Positions 53,896-62,586 of a DNA stretch of 64,000 bases are shown piece after piece. The notes under the pieces are model-generated. The model saw only the letters and a list, made by a program, of their open reading frames with translations. It was not told the origin of the DNA and did not search any database. Location of the stretch: NCBI GenBank assembly GCA_029974635.1, contig JARKQY010000009.1, forward strand, positions 1 through 64,000. Reading direction: 5' to 3'. This DNA is from Bacillota bacterium. GTDB taxonomy: Bacteria; Bacillota; UBA4882; UBA8346. A program made the translations under genes and the position numbers. The stretch's first letter is position 1. Each line of letters starts with the position of its first letter.

Positions 53896-55395
53896 ATGAC
53901 TATGGATAACTTTCAACTCGAAGTCCGAAACCTGACTAAAGTTTATCCAGGCACCGTCGCCCTAAAAGACTTTTCCGCCGTGTTTAACGGCGGAAAAGTT
54001 TACGCTTTATTAGGTAAAAACGGTTCCGGGAAAAGCACGCTGGTCAAATGCATATCCGGGGCGATCCAGCCTACCGGAGGAAGCATGTTCATCAATGGAA
54101 AACCTTTACAGCCCAGGTCCCCCATAGATACGTTCAACCAGGGGATTGCCATTGTATATCAAGAATTAAGCCTGATCCGGGATCTCTCGGTGGCTGAAAA
54201 TATTTTACTGGGCCGGTATTTTAAGAAAGGGCCCAATAACCGCATTATTGACTGGGAAAAAACCAAACAAAAGGCGGCTGAAATTTTAAAATCGTTAAAC
54301 ATTGATATTCCGGTAACCCAGACGGTCCGCAGCTTGAGTGTAGGCCAGCAGCAGATGATCGAAATTGCCAAAGCCATGTCCTTCAATCCGTCCGTATTGA
54401 TTTTGGATGAACCGACCTCCGCTTTGGCGCAGCATGAGATCGACAGCCTTTTCAATGTGGTTCGGAACTTAAAAGCCCATGGCGTGATTGTCATCTTTAT
54501 CACTCATAAACTTCACGAAATACAGGCTATTTCCGATTTTGTCACTGTAGTCCGGGACGGTCATTTTATCGGTACCATCACCATCGCGGAAGCAACTCCC
54601 CAAAACATAGTGGCTATGATGTTTGGCGAGGTCCGGCAATTGACCCGGCCAAATGATCTGAAAATATCTAAAGAAGTCGTCCTTGAAGTGAAAACGCTCT
54701 CCCGAAAACATAAGTTTGAAAATATCAATTTCAAACTCTACCAAGGTGAAATATTAGGAATCGCCGGCATGCTTGGTTCCGGCCGTTCGGAACTATTGCG
54801 GGCCATTTTCGGAGCCGATTCCTTTGATAGCGGCGAAATCATTATCAACCAACAGAGTTTTTCCAGATCGGATATCATCAAAATGAAAAAAATGGGGCTG
54901 GCCATGACCCCGGAGAACCGCAAAGAAGAAGGACTGGTTCAAACTTTAAGCATTCGCGAAAACCTAATCTTGGCAAGTCTTGATAGCATATCTTCACATG
55001 GTTATTTGAATCACAGAATGGAAAACCCGTACATTGATCAGCAAATCACCAACCTGCAAATCAAGGCGCCCGATATTGAACGGCCTGTTTCATCACTAAG
55101 CGGCGGCAACCAACAGAAAGTAGTCATCGGAAATTGGTTAAACGCTCATCCCCGGGTGATATTCTTCGATGAACCCAGCCGGGGGATTGATGTCCAGGCA
55201 AAACAACAGATCTTTCAGATTATGTGGGAATTAAGCCAGGCCGGTTTGAGTTCGATTTTTGTTTCCACGGAGTTGGAGGAATTGCTTGAGGTGTGCCACC
55301 GGATTCTCATCATGAAAAAAGGTAGAATTGAACAGGAGATTATCCCTGAAAATGTTGATTTAAGCGAATTATATTCACTTTGTATGGAGGCTTAG
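53896..55395 (+). CDS. Sugar ABC transporter double ATPase (RbsA/MglA type)
   Basis: 499 residues with two nucleotide-binding domains. The first has GKNGSGKST, 'LSVGQQQMIEIAKAM' and 'LILDEPTSAL'; the second has the degenerate Walker A 'GMLGSGRSEL' but intact 'LSGGNQQKVVIGNWL' and 'IFFDEPSRGID', as is usual in RbsA/MglA/XylG. A GGAG site precedes the ATG. It lies 28 bp after the binding-protein gene and 4 bp before the permease. It drives uptake of a monosaccharide. Confidence 0.94.
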   Translation: MTMDNFQLEVRNLTKVYPGTVALKDFSAVFNGGKVYALLGKNGSGKSTLVKCISGAIQPTGGSMFINGKPLQPRSPIDTFNQGIAIVYQELSLIRDLSVAENILLGRYFKKGPNNRIIDWEKTKQKAAEILKSLNIDIPVTQTVRSLSVGQQQMIEIAKAMSFNPSVLILDEPTSALAQHEIDSLFNVVRNLKAHGVIVIFITHKLHEIQAISDFVTVVRDGHFIGTITIAEATPQNIVAMMFGEVRQLTRPNDLKISKEVVLEVKTLSRKHKFENINFKLYQGEILGIAGMLGSGRSELLRAIFGADSFDSGEIIINQQSFSRSDIIKMKKMGLAMTPENRKEEGLVQTLSIRENLILASLDSISSHGYLNHRMENPYIDQQITNLQIKAPDIERPVSSLSGGNQQKVVIGNWLNAHPRVIFFDEPSRGIDVQAKQQIFQIMWELSQAGLSSIFVSTELEELLEVCHRILIMKKGRIEQEIIPENVDLSELYSLCMEA

Positions 55396-55399
55396 TCCA

Positions 55400-56392
55400 A
55401 TGACGACACTACCCGCAACTGTCAAATCCACTTCAAAAGTAAAGTTTAAGCTGAATAATTTCATCCTGGAAATTATTTTGATCGGCATTTTTATTTTACT
55501 ATCCTTCATCGCCAGAGGCTTTTTGTCAACCGGCAATATGCTGAATATTTTACGGAATGCTTCTTTAGAGGGAATCATCGCTTTCGGCATGACCCTGGTC
55601 ATCATTTCGGGTGAGATCGATTTGAGCGTAGGCTCCGCAGTGGCTTTTTACGGCTGTCTGGCGGCCATACTGACCCGTGATCTAACCGCCATGGGATATC
55701 CGATACTACCGGTGGTCCTGTTTGCAATCGGACTAACCTTGGTGTTTGGCGTGCTGTCCGGTACTTTTACCGGTTGGATCCGCAGCAAATTCGGAGTTCC
55801 GACCTTCATCACCACCCTGGCCTTGATGTCCGGATTTCGGGGCGGAGCCTATTTATTGACCAACAGTTTTCCGGTGACTTCATTTCCGGAATGGTTTTAC
55901 TTCTTTGGCAGCGGCTATGTATTCGGAGTCATCCCGTTTCAGGCCGTGGTTTTTCTGGTGATGTTCGGGGTGATGTATTTTGTTTCGAAATACACCACTT
56001 TCGGCAGGGCGGTATACGCTATCGGCGGCAATGCCGAATCAGCCCGCCTGAGCGGAATTAATGTGAAGCGATCGCGGATGAAGGTCATGGCCTTAACCAG
56101 CACCTTCGCCGCTCTAAGCGGTTTAATCGTAGCCTCGCAGATCCAGTCCGGGAATCCCACGGTGGGGATTAACTGGGAACTGAACGCCATCTCCGCCTGT
56201 ATCATCGGCGGCGTCAGCCTGGCAGGCGGCAAGGGGCGCATCTGGGGTACTTTCGTAGGTTGTATCTTCCTGCAAATCCTTTTAAACGGCATGACGCTGC
56301 TTAATATCGACGAGTATTGGCAATATGTGGCCAGGGCAGTCCTGATACTGGGCGCAGTCTTGATTTACCAAGCCCAGGAGAGCAAGAAATAA
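55400..56392 (+). CDS. Sugar ABC transporter permease (RbsC/MglC type)
   Basis: 330 residues with 8-10 membrane segments and the family sequence 'VIISGEIDLSVGSAVAF' near the start and 'NAISACIIGGVSLAGGKG' near the end, the EAA-like ATPase contact. A single permease gene implies a homodimer. GGAGG before the ATG lies inside the end of the ATPase gene. It ends the transporter operon; no catabolic kinase or isomerase follows, so the sugar is metabolised by enzymes encoded elsewhere. Confidence 0.94.
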   Translation: MTTLPATVKSTSKVKFKLNNFILEIILIGIFILLSFIARGFLSTGNMLNILRNASLEGIIAFGMTLVIISGEIDLSVGSAVAFYGCLAAILTRDLTAMGYPILPVVLFAIGLTLVFGVLSGTFTGWIRSKFGVPTFITTLALMSGFRGGAYLLTNSFPVTSFPEWFYFFGSGYVFGVIPFQAVVFLVMFGVMYFVSKYTTFGRAVYAIGGNAESARLSGINVKRSRMKVMALTSTFAALSGLIVASQIQSGNPTVGINWELNAISACIIGGVSLAGGKGRIWGTFVGCIFLQILLNGMTLLNIDEYWQYVARAVLILGAVLIYQAQESKK

Positions 56393-56597
56393 ACCGGCTT
56401 ACTTAAGGCCCGATGTTCAACTATTATTTTACGGAGATTTGAAGCCAATCGGTAAAAGCCTTCTTGATTCCGAAGAGGATATTGGTAAAACTTGTCGAAA
56501 TTATTTATTTAAATTATTTAATTTTAAATTTTTTAATCACTTGGACATTTTTAAATAGGGGGAATATAAAAATATTGAATCATAGGAGGAAAAGAAC

Positions 56598-56996
56598 ATG
56601 CTAAAAAAACGAATGATTGGTTTTACTATCATTGCAGTTATTGCGCTTGTTTTCTGCAATTTAGCATTTGCCGATGAAATGACTCCTGTTCTGCCGGATT
56701 TAAAACTGGCGGTTGAGCAATCTCCGTTAACCGTTTATCCGCCAATCATCATTTATACCGCTCAATTGGGATTTATGCCGCCGATTATTTCCAATCAATT
56801 GGTTGCCGATTTCTACCACATAAATCCGGACAGTTCCAGTGCTATACTGGAATATCTGGGTTCGGTGCCGTTTGATAAAACAGGAAAGGCTGTTTTTTTC
56901 AAACAGATAAAGCCCGGCATTTATACGGCAATCGCCAAAACAGTAATTAACGGTCTTGTCGTCTGGTCCAACAGAGTAGAGTATATCGTCCGGTAA
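56598..56996 (+). CDS. Small exported protein of unknown function
   Basis: 132 residues with a signal peptide (about 1-25, ending AFA-D) and a mature part with proline-rich, beta-type sequence ('PPIIIYTAQLGFMPPII', 'KPGIYTAIAKTVINGLVVW'). It may be an Ig-like or fibronectin-like exported domain. AGGAGGA precedes the ATG. It stands alone behind a very AT-rich 205-bp gap (56393-56597), which might contain a promoter with AT-rich upstream element. No function is inferred. Confidence 0.6.
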   Translation: MLKKRMIGFTIIAVIALVFCNLAFADEMTPVLPDLKLAVEQSPLTVYPPIIIYTAQLGFMPPIISNQLVADFYHINPDSSSAILEYLGSVPFDKTGKAVFFKQIKPGIYTAIAKTVINGLVVWSNRVEYIVR

Positions 56997-57002
56997 ATTC
57001 AA

Positions 57003-57057
57003 GGCTGTCTAAAAAGTAATTTGAATCCTAACACTTAAATTACCTTTTAGAACAGCC
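57003..57057 (+). terminator. Long hairpin after the small exported protein
   Basis: GGCTGTCTAAAAAGTAATTT (57003-57022) pairs with 57037-57057 over about 20 bp with one bulge and one wobble. It lies 6 bp beyond the stop at 56996. No long U-run follows, so termination efficiency is uncertain. Confidence 0.6.
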
Positions 57058-57156
57058 CCTGCAAGGTAGTGGCAGACTATATTCCCCCTATTTGTTTCTT
57101 GCTTTTGTTTTCCAATTATAAATTAATTACATTTTGATAATCAACCTAAATATGAC

Positions 57157-57192
57157 AGAAACACAATCTACTTTCTCGCAGATTGTGTTTCT
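57157..57192. terminator. Hairpin at the 3' end of tex
   Basis: AGAAACACAATCT (57157-57169) and AGATTGTGTTTCT (57180-57192) are perfect 13-bp arms with a 10-nt loop, 25 bp past the tex stop on the minus strand. A T-rich tail is lacking on either strand. Confidence 0.6.
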
Positions 57193-57217
57193 TCGCTGGA
57201 ATTGATATTCCGTTAAT

Positions 57218-59593
57218 TTACTTCACTCTGAATCCCGCCTTAATCAAACTCTCCCGCAACGAGGTGCTGCCGAAATCCTCCTGCTTTTTCGGCGGTGGAG
57301 CGCTGCCGCTGCGCATGGATTTCTTCCCTGCACTGTCCCTGACTGCCGCCGGTCGTTCGGCAGTACCCCCGGCACCGCCGCTTTCTCCGCCCGCGGGTTC
57401 TTTCTTCATGGACAAAGCGATCCGCTTCCGCACCAAATCGACTTCCACTACCCGGACTTCCACGATATCCCCTACGGCAACCACCTGGTTGGGGTCTTTC
57501 ACGAACTTGTCGCTCAGTTCCGAAACATGCACCAGTCCGTCCTGTTTGACGCCGATATCCACGAAAGCGCCGAAGTCCACCACGTTCCGGACCGTTCCGG
57601 TGAGCATCATGCCGGGCTTTAAATCCTCCATGGAGAGGACATCGTTACGGAAAATGGGCTTGGGCAGATCTTCGCGGGGATCCCGTCCCGGTTTGGCCAA
57701 GGCGTCAATAATATCCTTTAACGTAGGTTTACCTACGTTAAGCTTGTCGGCCGTCTTATCGATATTGACGTCCTTTAGCTTAAGCTTGATTAATTCCAGG
57801 GTATCTTTGTTTAAAATGTCTTGGGGCTCGAAGCCAAGTTCCTGCAAGAGCTGCCGGGCCACCTCATAAGACTCGGGATGAACTGAGGTGGCATCCAAAG
57901 GATCTTCGCCGTCGGCAATCTTTAAGAATCCGGCCGCTTGAACAAAGGCTTGGTCTCCCAGGCGCTTGACCAGTTTCAACTGTGCCCGGCTCTTGAATTT
58001 ACCGTTCTCTTCCCGGAAAGCCACCACATTTTTAGCCACCGTCGGTTGTAAGCCGGCGACATACTGCAGTAATGCAGATGAGGCCGTGTTCAAATCCACA
58101 CCGACGTAGTTAACGCAGGACTCAACCACACCGCCCAATGCTTCGCCGAGGCGCTTTTGATCGACATCATGCTGATACAGTCCGACTCCGATGGACTTGG
58201 GATCAATCTTGACCAGTTCGGCCAATGGGTCCTGAATCCGGCGGGCGATGGAAACCGCGCCCCGCATGGAGACATCGAGCTCCGGAAACTCCTCCTTGGC
58301 CAGTTTGGATGCGGAATAGACCGAAGCTCCGGCCTCACTGACAATACAATAGTTAGTTTGAGTCCCGTCCAGGAGCTTAATGAGCTCCGCCACCATGACT
58401 TCCGTCTCCCGGGAGGCGGTGCCGTTGCCAATGGAGATTAATTGTACCTGGTGTTTTTGAATCAGCTTCCCGGTAATGGCCAATGCTTCATCGTATTTAT
58501 TCACCGGCGGGTGCGGATAGATGGTTACCGTATCCAGCAGTTTACCGGTCTCATCCACCACCGCCACTTTGGAACCGGTCCGGAAACCGGGGTCGATTCC
58601 CATGACCCGGTAGCCTTTCACCGGCGCCTGAAGAATTAAGTTCCGCAAGTTAATCCCGAAGACCCGGATGGCATGCTCTTCGGCAGTCTCAGTGGCCGCG
58701 GCCCGAAGCTCCCGTTCCAGGGAAGGAAAGAGCAGCCGCTTGTATCCGTCAGCAATAGCTGCGGTCAACTCATTGGTGAAAATTGACTTGGGGTTGGTGA
58801 CAATCAATGAATTCAACTTGGCGATGGAGGTCTCGTCGTCCACCGTCAAATTCACTTTCAAGGCATCTTCTTTCTCACCGCGGTTCAAAGCCAATATCCG
58901 GTGCGGCGGAATCTTCTTAAAGGGTTCGCTGTATTCCGCGTACATCCGGAATTCGTCCAACTCCTCAGCCTCAGCCTGTTTCTCGGACTTAGCTTTCTTC
59001 TTGTCGGCCGCTTTGGCTTCCGAAGCCAATACGGCGGTATCCCAGAAAAACTCCCGCAATACCTGCCGGTAACCGGGATCGTCGGCCACCTTCTCGGCGA
59101 TGATGTCCATGGCCCCCGCCAAAGCATCTTTCTCAGTCTCGACTCCCAGATCGGGGTTGATGAAGGGACTTACCACTTCAGTCACCGAACCGGTTACCGT
59201 CTCCTGGCTCCAGATGATATCCGCCAGAGGCTCCAAGCCCCGCTCTTTGGCGATCATGGCCCGGGTGCGTTTCTTTTGCTTGTAGGGCCGGTATAGGTCT
59301 TCCACCTCCTGAAGCTTCACGGCCGCCTGAATAGCAGCGGCCAGCTCGGGAGTGAGCTTACCCTGTTCCTCGATAGACTTTAGAACTTCCAGCTTGCGGG
59401 CCTCCAAGTTTCGCAGGTAGTTCAGGCGTTCTTCGATATCCCGCAGCTGTTCCTCGTCCAGTTCCCCGGTGGCTTCCTTACGGTAACGGGCGATGAAGGG
59501 AATGGTATTGCCGTCATCCAGCAGCTGAACCGTGTTGGCTACCTGATGACCTCTAAGCTTTAATTCTTCCGCAATTTGTTTAATTAGATCCAT
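57218..59593 (-). CDS. tex: Tex-family RNA-binding transcription accessory protein
   Basis: 791 residues with the Tex layout: N-terminal helical domain, YqgF/RuvC-like domain ('MGIDPGFRTGSKVAVVDETGK'), tandem helix-hairpin-helix region ('ALLQYVAGLQPTVAKNVVAFREENG') and a C-terminal S1 domain ('GTVRNVVDFGAFVDIGVKQDGLVH'). The tail beyond S1 is basic and Gly/Ser-rich. Tex is conserved, binds nucleic acid and affects transcription fidelity and stress. The GGAG site is about 14 nt from the ATG, somewhat far. Monocistronic. Confidence 0.95.
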   Translation of the reverse strand: MDLIKQIAEELKLRGHQVANTVQLLDDGNTIPFIARYRKEATGELDEEQLRDIEERLNYLRNLEARKLEVLKSIEEQGKLTPELAAAIQAAVKLQEVEDLYRPYKQKKRTRAMIAKERGLEPLADIIWSQETVTGSVTEVVSPFINPDLGVETEKDALAGAMDIIAEKVADDPGYRQVLREFFWDTAVLASEAKAADKKKAKSEKQAEAEELDEFRMYAEYSEPFKKIPPHRILALNRGEKEDALKVNLTVDDETSIAKLNSLIVTNPKSIFTNELTAAIADGYKRLLFPSLERELRAAATETAEEHAIRVFGINLRNLILQAPVKGYRVMGIDPGFRTGSKVAVVDETGKLLDTVTIYPHPPVNKYDEALAITGKLIQKHQVQLISIGNGTASRETEVMVAELIKLLDGTQTNYCIVSEAGASVYSASKLAKEEFPELDVSMRGAVSIARRIQDPLAELVKIDPKSIGVGLYQHDVDQKRLGEALGGVVESCVNYVGVDLNTASSALLQYVAGLQPTVAKNVVAFREENGKFKSRAQLKLVKRLGDQAFVQAAGFLKIADGEDPLDATSVHPESYEVARQLLQELGFEPQDILNKDTLELIKLKLKDVNIDKTADKLNVGKPTLKDIIDALAKPGRDPREDLPKPIFRNDVLSMEDLKPGMMLTGTVRNVVDFGAFVDIGVKQDGLVHVSELSDKFVKDPNQVVAVGDIVEVRVVEVDLVRKRIALSMKKEPAGGESGGAGGTAERPAAVRDSAGKKSMRSGSAPPPKKQEDFGSTSLRESLIKAGFRVK

Positions 59594-59678
59594 AGTTTTG
59601 TTTCATACTCCTTTTTACCAAGAAAAATCCTCCACAAATTATACCAGGGGGAAAATGATTAGGCAAGAGTAAAAATAA

Positions 59679-59700
59679 AAAGACCGGTTTTCCGGCCTTT
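59679..59700 (-). terminator. Terminator of the DivIC/FtsB-like operon
   Basis: On the minus strand AAAGGCCGG and CCGGTCTTT pair with one G-U wobble around an A4 loop, followed by TTATTTTTAC. It separates the divisome-like gene from tex. Confidence 0.85.
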
Positions 59701-59716
59701 CGTAAATTTTCGTTTG

Positions 59717-60160
59717 TTAATCCCCGATCTCCACATTTTTTCTGGTTTTGGCCTTGATCTCCATACCGCCGGGGGAATCCACCACTACCATCTTGGACTC
59801 GTTGGACTTGATGAGGCCGATTTGATGGCCCCGCTCCTCAATATACGCGGGAGTTTTCATATAGTCGCGGGCCTTGGTCATTTCGGTGATCCGCTGTTTC
59901 ATCACGGCGTATTGGCCTTTTAACTCACCGACCTCCTGGGTCTTTACCACATAATTATAAACTCCCTCAATCAGAGGAATAATTAATAACCGCGCCCCCA
60001 AAAATATGACGAATCCCCAGACCAGGAAGGGCACTATGGAACGCGGCTTGAACTGCCATCTACGTTTCAGTTCAATTTGCAGTTCCGGCCGGCGGACCGG
60101 GACCCGGTTGCTTTCATAAACCGGCGTAGCATATTTTCTGGCGCTTGTACTTTGAATCAC
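59717..60160 (-). CDS. DivIC/FtsB-like septum protein
   Basis: 147 residues: basic cytoplasmic N-terminus (about 1-40), one membrane segment (about 42-64), a short extracellular coiled coil (about 70-105, 'KTQEVGELKGQYAVMKQRI') and a C-terminal tail with 'YIEERGHQIGLIK', the conserved FtsB/DivIC pattern. It should act in the FtsBLQ-type divisome complex. GTG start overlaps the stop of the HTH gene as GTGA. Coupling of a divisome gene to a small HTH gene is less usual. Confidence 0.78.
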   Translation of the reverse strand: MIQSTSARKYATPVYESNRVPVRRPELQIELKRRWQFKPRSIVPFLVWGFVIFLGARLLIIPLIEGVYNYVVKTQEVGELKGQYAVMKQRITEMTKARDYMKTPAYIEERGHQIGLIKSNESKMVVVDSPGGMEIKAKTRKNVEIGD

Positions 60161-60393
60161 TCGTTATCACCTTCATTCTCATCGGCTCCGGAGATCCCCA
60201 AAGCCGTTCCGGGCAGAACAATCACGACTTCATAGCCTTTGGCCTTGGCGCGGTTATACAAAGTCGCCACCGAACTCTGGCTAAGCTTCAACTTTTTGGC
60301 GATGGACTCCGAACTCTCGCCTGTTTCCTTAAGGACCACCACCTGGCGTTCCCGGAAACTCAAGTTTTCAACGCCGCGAATCTCAATTTTCAT
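60157..60393 (-). CDS. Small HTH protein, sigma-70 region-4-like
   Basis: 78 residues with 'LSFRERQVVVLKETGESSESIAKKLKLSQSSVATLYNRAKAKGY', the helix-turn-helix of sigma region 4/LuxR type, and a short acidic tail ('SGADENEGDNE'). It lacks region 2, so it is not a full sigma factor; it may be a DNA-binding partner or repressor. A perfect 10-bp inverted repeat lies 29-57 bp upstream of its start. Translation coupled to the divisome-like gene. Confidence 0.75.
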   Translation of the reverse strand: MKIEIRGVENLSFRERQVVVLKETGESSESIAKKLKLSQSSVATLYNRAKAKGYEVVIVLPGTALGISGADENEGDNE

Positions 60394-60421
60394 TATACCA
60401 CCATCATGACAAAATTTCTAC

Positions 60422-60450
60422 AATATTTGTACATTATTATTACAAATATT
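60422..60450. promoter_or_regulatory. Inverted repeat upstream of the HTH gene (candidate operator)
   Basis: AATATTTGTA (60422-60431) and TACAAATATT (60441-60450) are perfect arms with a 9-nt spacer, so the two half-sites are about two helical turns apart. The position fits autoregulation by the HTH protein encoded next to it. Confidence 0.5.
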
Positions 60451-60584
60451 CGACAAAAAATCCGTTTTTCCTGTGGGGGTAATGGGAACAAAAACAACTA
60501 TTGGACAATGACAACAAAATGCATGTATTGAGATTTCGGACAACAAAATAAATCACAGGCTCTCCTATCCCTCATTAATTAAAC

Positions 60585-60606
60585 AAAAAACCAAGATTGC
60601 TCTTGG
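60585..60606 (-). terminator. Terminator on the minus strand after the hsdM relic
   Basis: On the minus strand CCAAGA-GCAA-TCTTGG is followed by TTTTTTG. It ends transcripts from the hsdM relic and WD40 gene side. The remaining gap (60394-60584) holds only the inverted repeat above. Confidence 0.85.
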
Positions 60607-60689
60607 CCTAGGATTTTAATGATCTTTTATCTATTTATCTATATTGAATTAGTATGTCTAAATCTATTCTTACCGCCTTTTTTCCTAAC

Positions 60690-61112
60690 TCAATAATCCT
60701 TTTCCTTATTGGATAACGGAATAACAGGTAACCCCAGTTCTCTAGGAAACTCATTGTGTCTCTTGGTCGCCTCCACAATTTTTTCGAGTTAGATTAAATC
60801 CGTATTTACACCGAGCAGGTCAATTTCCGCCTCTGGTTCGTTAATACTGATATAACGTGTAATATACAAGTTATAGTTTTTTTCTATTTCCTCCATGCTC
60901 ACACATCGGGAATATCGGTCTTCCTCCTTGCGGAATTGATAGGTAGAGACAATCTTATCGATGTGTTCGAACAATAATTGGTTTTGCGTAGCAAGCCGAT
61001 CACTGTATCCATATTACCATCTGTTAAGAGCTTACGACGAATACGTTCCTCGACCCCACCTCTAAACAAAACTCCAAATTTTTCCGAGGGAAATTCCTTA
61101 ATCCCAATATCC
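60690..61112 (-). pseudogene. Decayed type I restriction methyltransferase (hsdM) fragment
   Basis: Broken remains of the C-terminal third of HsdM, read on the minus strand. 61112 to about 60990 gives 'FGVLFRGGVEERIRRKLL' and 'NMDTVIGL' (HsdM: GVLFRGGxExxIR...VIGL). The frame then shifts and runs directly into 'QNQLLFEHIDKIVSTYQFRK' and 'YSRCVSMEEIEKNYNLYITR', the usual sequence just before the HsdM C-terminus, with about 50-80 residues lost between. A TAA at 60789-60791 interrupts the tail, which continues in frame as 'LEKIVEATKRHNEFPREL' to a TGA at 60690. At least one internal deletion, one frameshift and one nonsense change are present. Nothing of hsdS or hsdR was recognised. Confidence 0.75.
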
Positions 61113-61115
61113 ACC

Positions 61116-62447
61116 TTACTTTTGAACTTCTTCCTCAGACAAGATACCCTCCAAATCCCAAAACTTAATTGTCCCGTTACCCAATCCGGACATAAATTGT
61201 TTCCCATCCGGCAGCGCAATAATATCGCAAGCTCCTCCCGAACGGGTATAGAACATTTTTAATAGGGTTCCGGTTTCCAGATCCCAAACCCGGATGGTGT
61301 TATCCCAAGAGCCGGAGATAATTCTCTTCCCGTCTGGAGTTATCGCGACCGCAATAACAGTCTGATAATGGCCGGCTAAAGTTAATAATGTCTGGCCTGT
61401 TGCCAGGTCCCATACTTTTACAGTATTATCAAAGGAAACGGAGGCCAATTTTTTCCCATCAGGCGACAAGGTGATTTTAAAAATACTGTAAGCATGACCG
61501 CTCAATGTATTAAGCAGACTCCCATCCTCCAAATCCCATATTTTAATTGTATTATCATTGCCGGCTGAAATTAGTATATTGCCGTCATTTGTGATTAATA
61601 GATACCGGACGATACCGCGGTGGCCCTCCAATAAACGAAGGGGCTTTCCAGTATTAATTTCTCGAATTTTAATGACGCCATTATATGCGCCAGAAACGAA
61701 TTGTCGACCGTTCGCGATAAATACCAGAGAATCAGTTGCATTTGCATCTTTAAAGGTATTCAGTTGCTTATATGTATTCAGATCCCAGACAATAATTTTA
61801 CGATCCTCACCGGCGGAAACTAGTAGTTTCCCATCAGGCGAAACTGCCAGAGAATTGATTCTTTTGGAGTGCCCTTTCAACGTACCGAGCATATTCCCGC
61901 TTTCCATTTCCCAAATCTTAATTGTTTTATCATAAGATCCGGAAACCACACTTTTTAAATCCGGAGTCAATTTTACCGTCCAAACCGTATCTTTGTGCCC
62001 GCTGAATGTGCGGATAGGTTTAGTAATGGGCTTATTACTAGGATCGGGTTGAGCATGCCAGACATTTAAAGTACCATTAAATGATACATTTCCGGTGGCG
62101 AAATCTGATAAAACAAATGACCCTTCAATTTTTAAAGTACCATTATTATGATCTTGTTGATATCGAATCCAACCGTTTCGAATCGGAATCTCGGCCGTGA
62201 TTGTCCTATTAAATGTGTTCCCATACTTGTCCGTAAAATTTATAATCAATGACCCGCCATCTGGGAAAGGACTATTGATTCCAGTAATTTTGGTACCATC
62301 TTCTGAAATATTGAACATAATGTTGTTACCAACCCAGAGTCCAACGATGGGAATGTTATTTACAATAACCATACATAATCCGGTTGAAGCAGTAAAAATG
62401 ACTAGAGAACAAAAAAGGATTCGTAAAACAAATTTTTTAATTGCCAA
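61116..62447 (-). CDS. Exported seven-bladed WD40 propeller protein
   Basis: 443 residues: signal peptide (about 1-25), a 120-residue N-terminal beta domain ('GLWVGNNIMFNIS', 'GTLKIEGSFVLSDFATG') and seven WD40 repeats from about 145, most with GH...WD pairs ('IRTFSGHKDTVWTV', 'IKIWEME'). The third repeat ends in REI and the seventh starts without GH. WD40 proteins are rare in Bacillota and exported ones rarer still; it is likely a surface or periplasmic binding scaffold. It is AT-richer than its neighbours and lies beside a dead restriction gene, which suggests an acquired segment. Confidence 0.85.
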   Translation of the reverse strand: MAIKKFVLRILFCSLVIFTASTGLCMVIVNNIPIVGLWVGNNIMFNISEDGTKITGINSPFPDGGSLIINFTDKYGNTFNRTITAEIPIRNGWIRYQQDHNNGTLKIEGSFVLSDFATGNVSFNGTLNVWHAQPDPSNKPITKPIRTFSGHKDTVWTVKLTPDLKSVVSGSYDKTIKIWEMESGNMLGTLKGHSKRINSLAVSPDGKLLVSAGEDRKIIVWDLNTYKQLNTFKDANATDSLVFIANGRQFVSGAYNGVIKIREINTGKPLRLLEGHRGIVRYLLITNDGNILISAGNDNTIKIWDLEDGSLLNTLSGHAYSIFKITLSPDGKKLASVSFDNTVKVWDLATGQTLLTLAGHYQTVIAVAITPDGKRIISGSWDNTIRVWDLETGTLLKMFYTRSGGACDIIALPDGKQFMSGLGNGTIKFWDLEGILSEEEVQK

Positions 62448-62550
62448 AAGGAATCTCCCCCAATATTTAACTCTTCTCCGTTAATTAATAACTCCACCAT
62501 AGAGACTTGAAAATATTAAAATTTGGTTATAAATAATCGTCATAAAAAGA

Positions 62551-62579
62551 AACCTGGAGGGCGTTAGCCGCTCCAGGTT
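62551..62579 (-). terminator. Terminator of the GH5 gene
   Basis: AACCTGGAG (62551-62559) and CTCCAGGTT (62571-62579) are perfect arms. The minus-strand hairpin is followed by TCTTTTTATG. The left side is the start region of the WD40 gene. Confidence 0.85.
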
Positions 62580-62586
62580 GTGAAAT

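Noticed and set aside
57183..57869. 228-codon frame on the plus strand opposite the 3' part of tex
   Set aside because: Ser/Thr/Pro-rich translation with no domain pattern; tex is well supported on the other strand.
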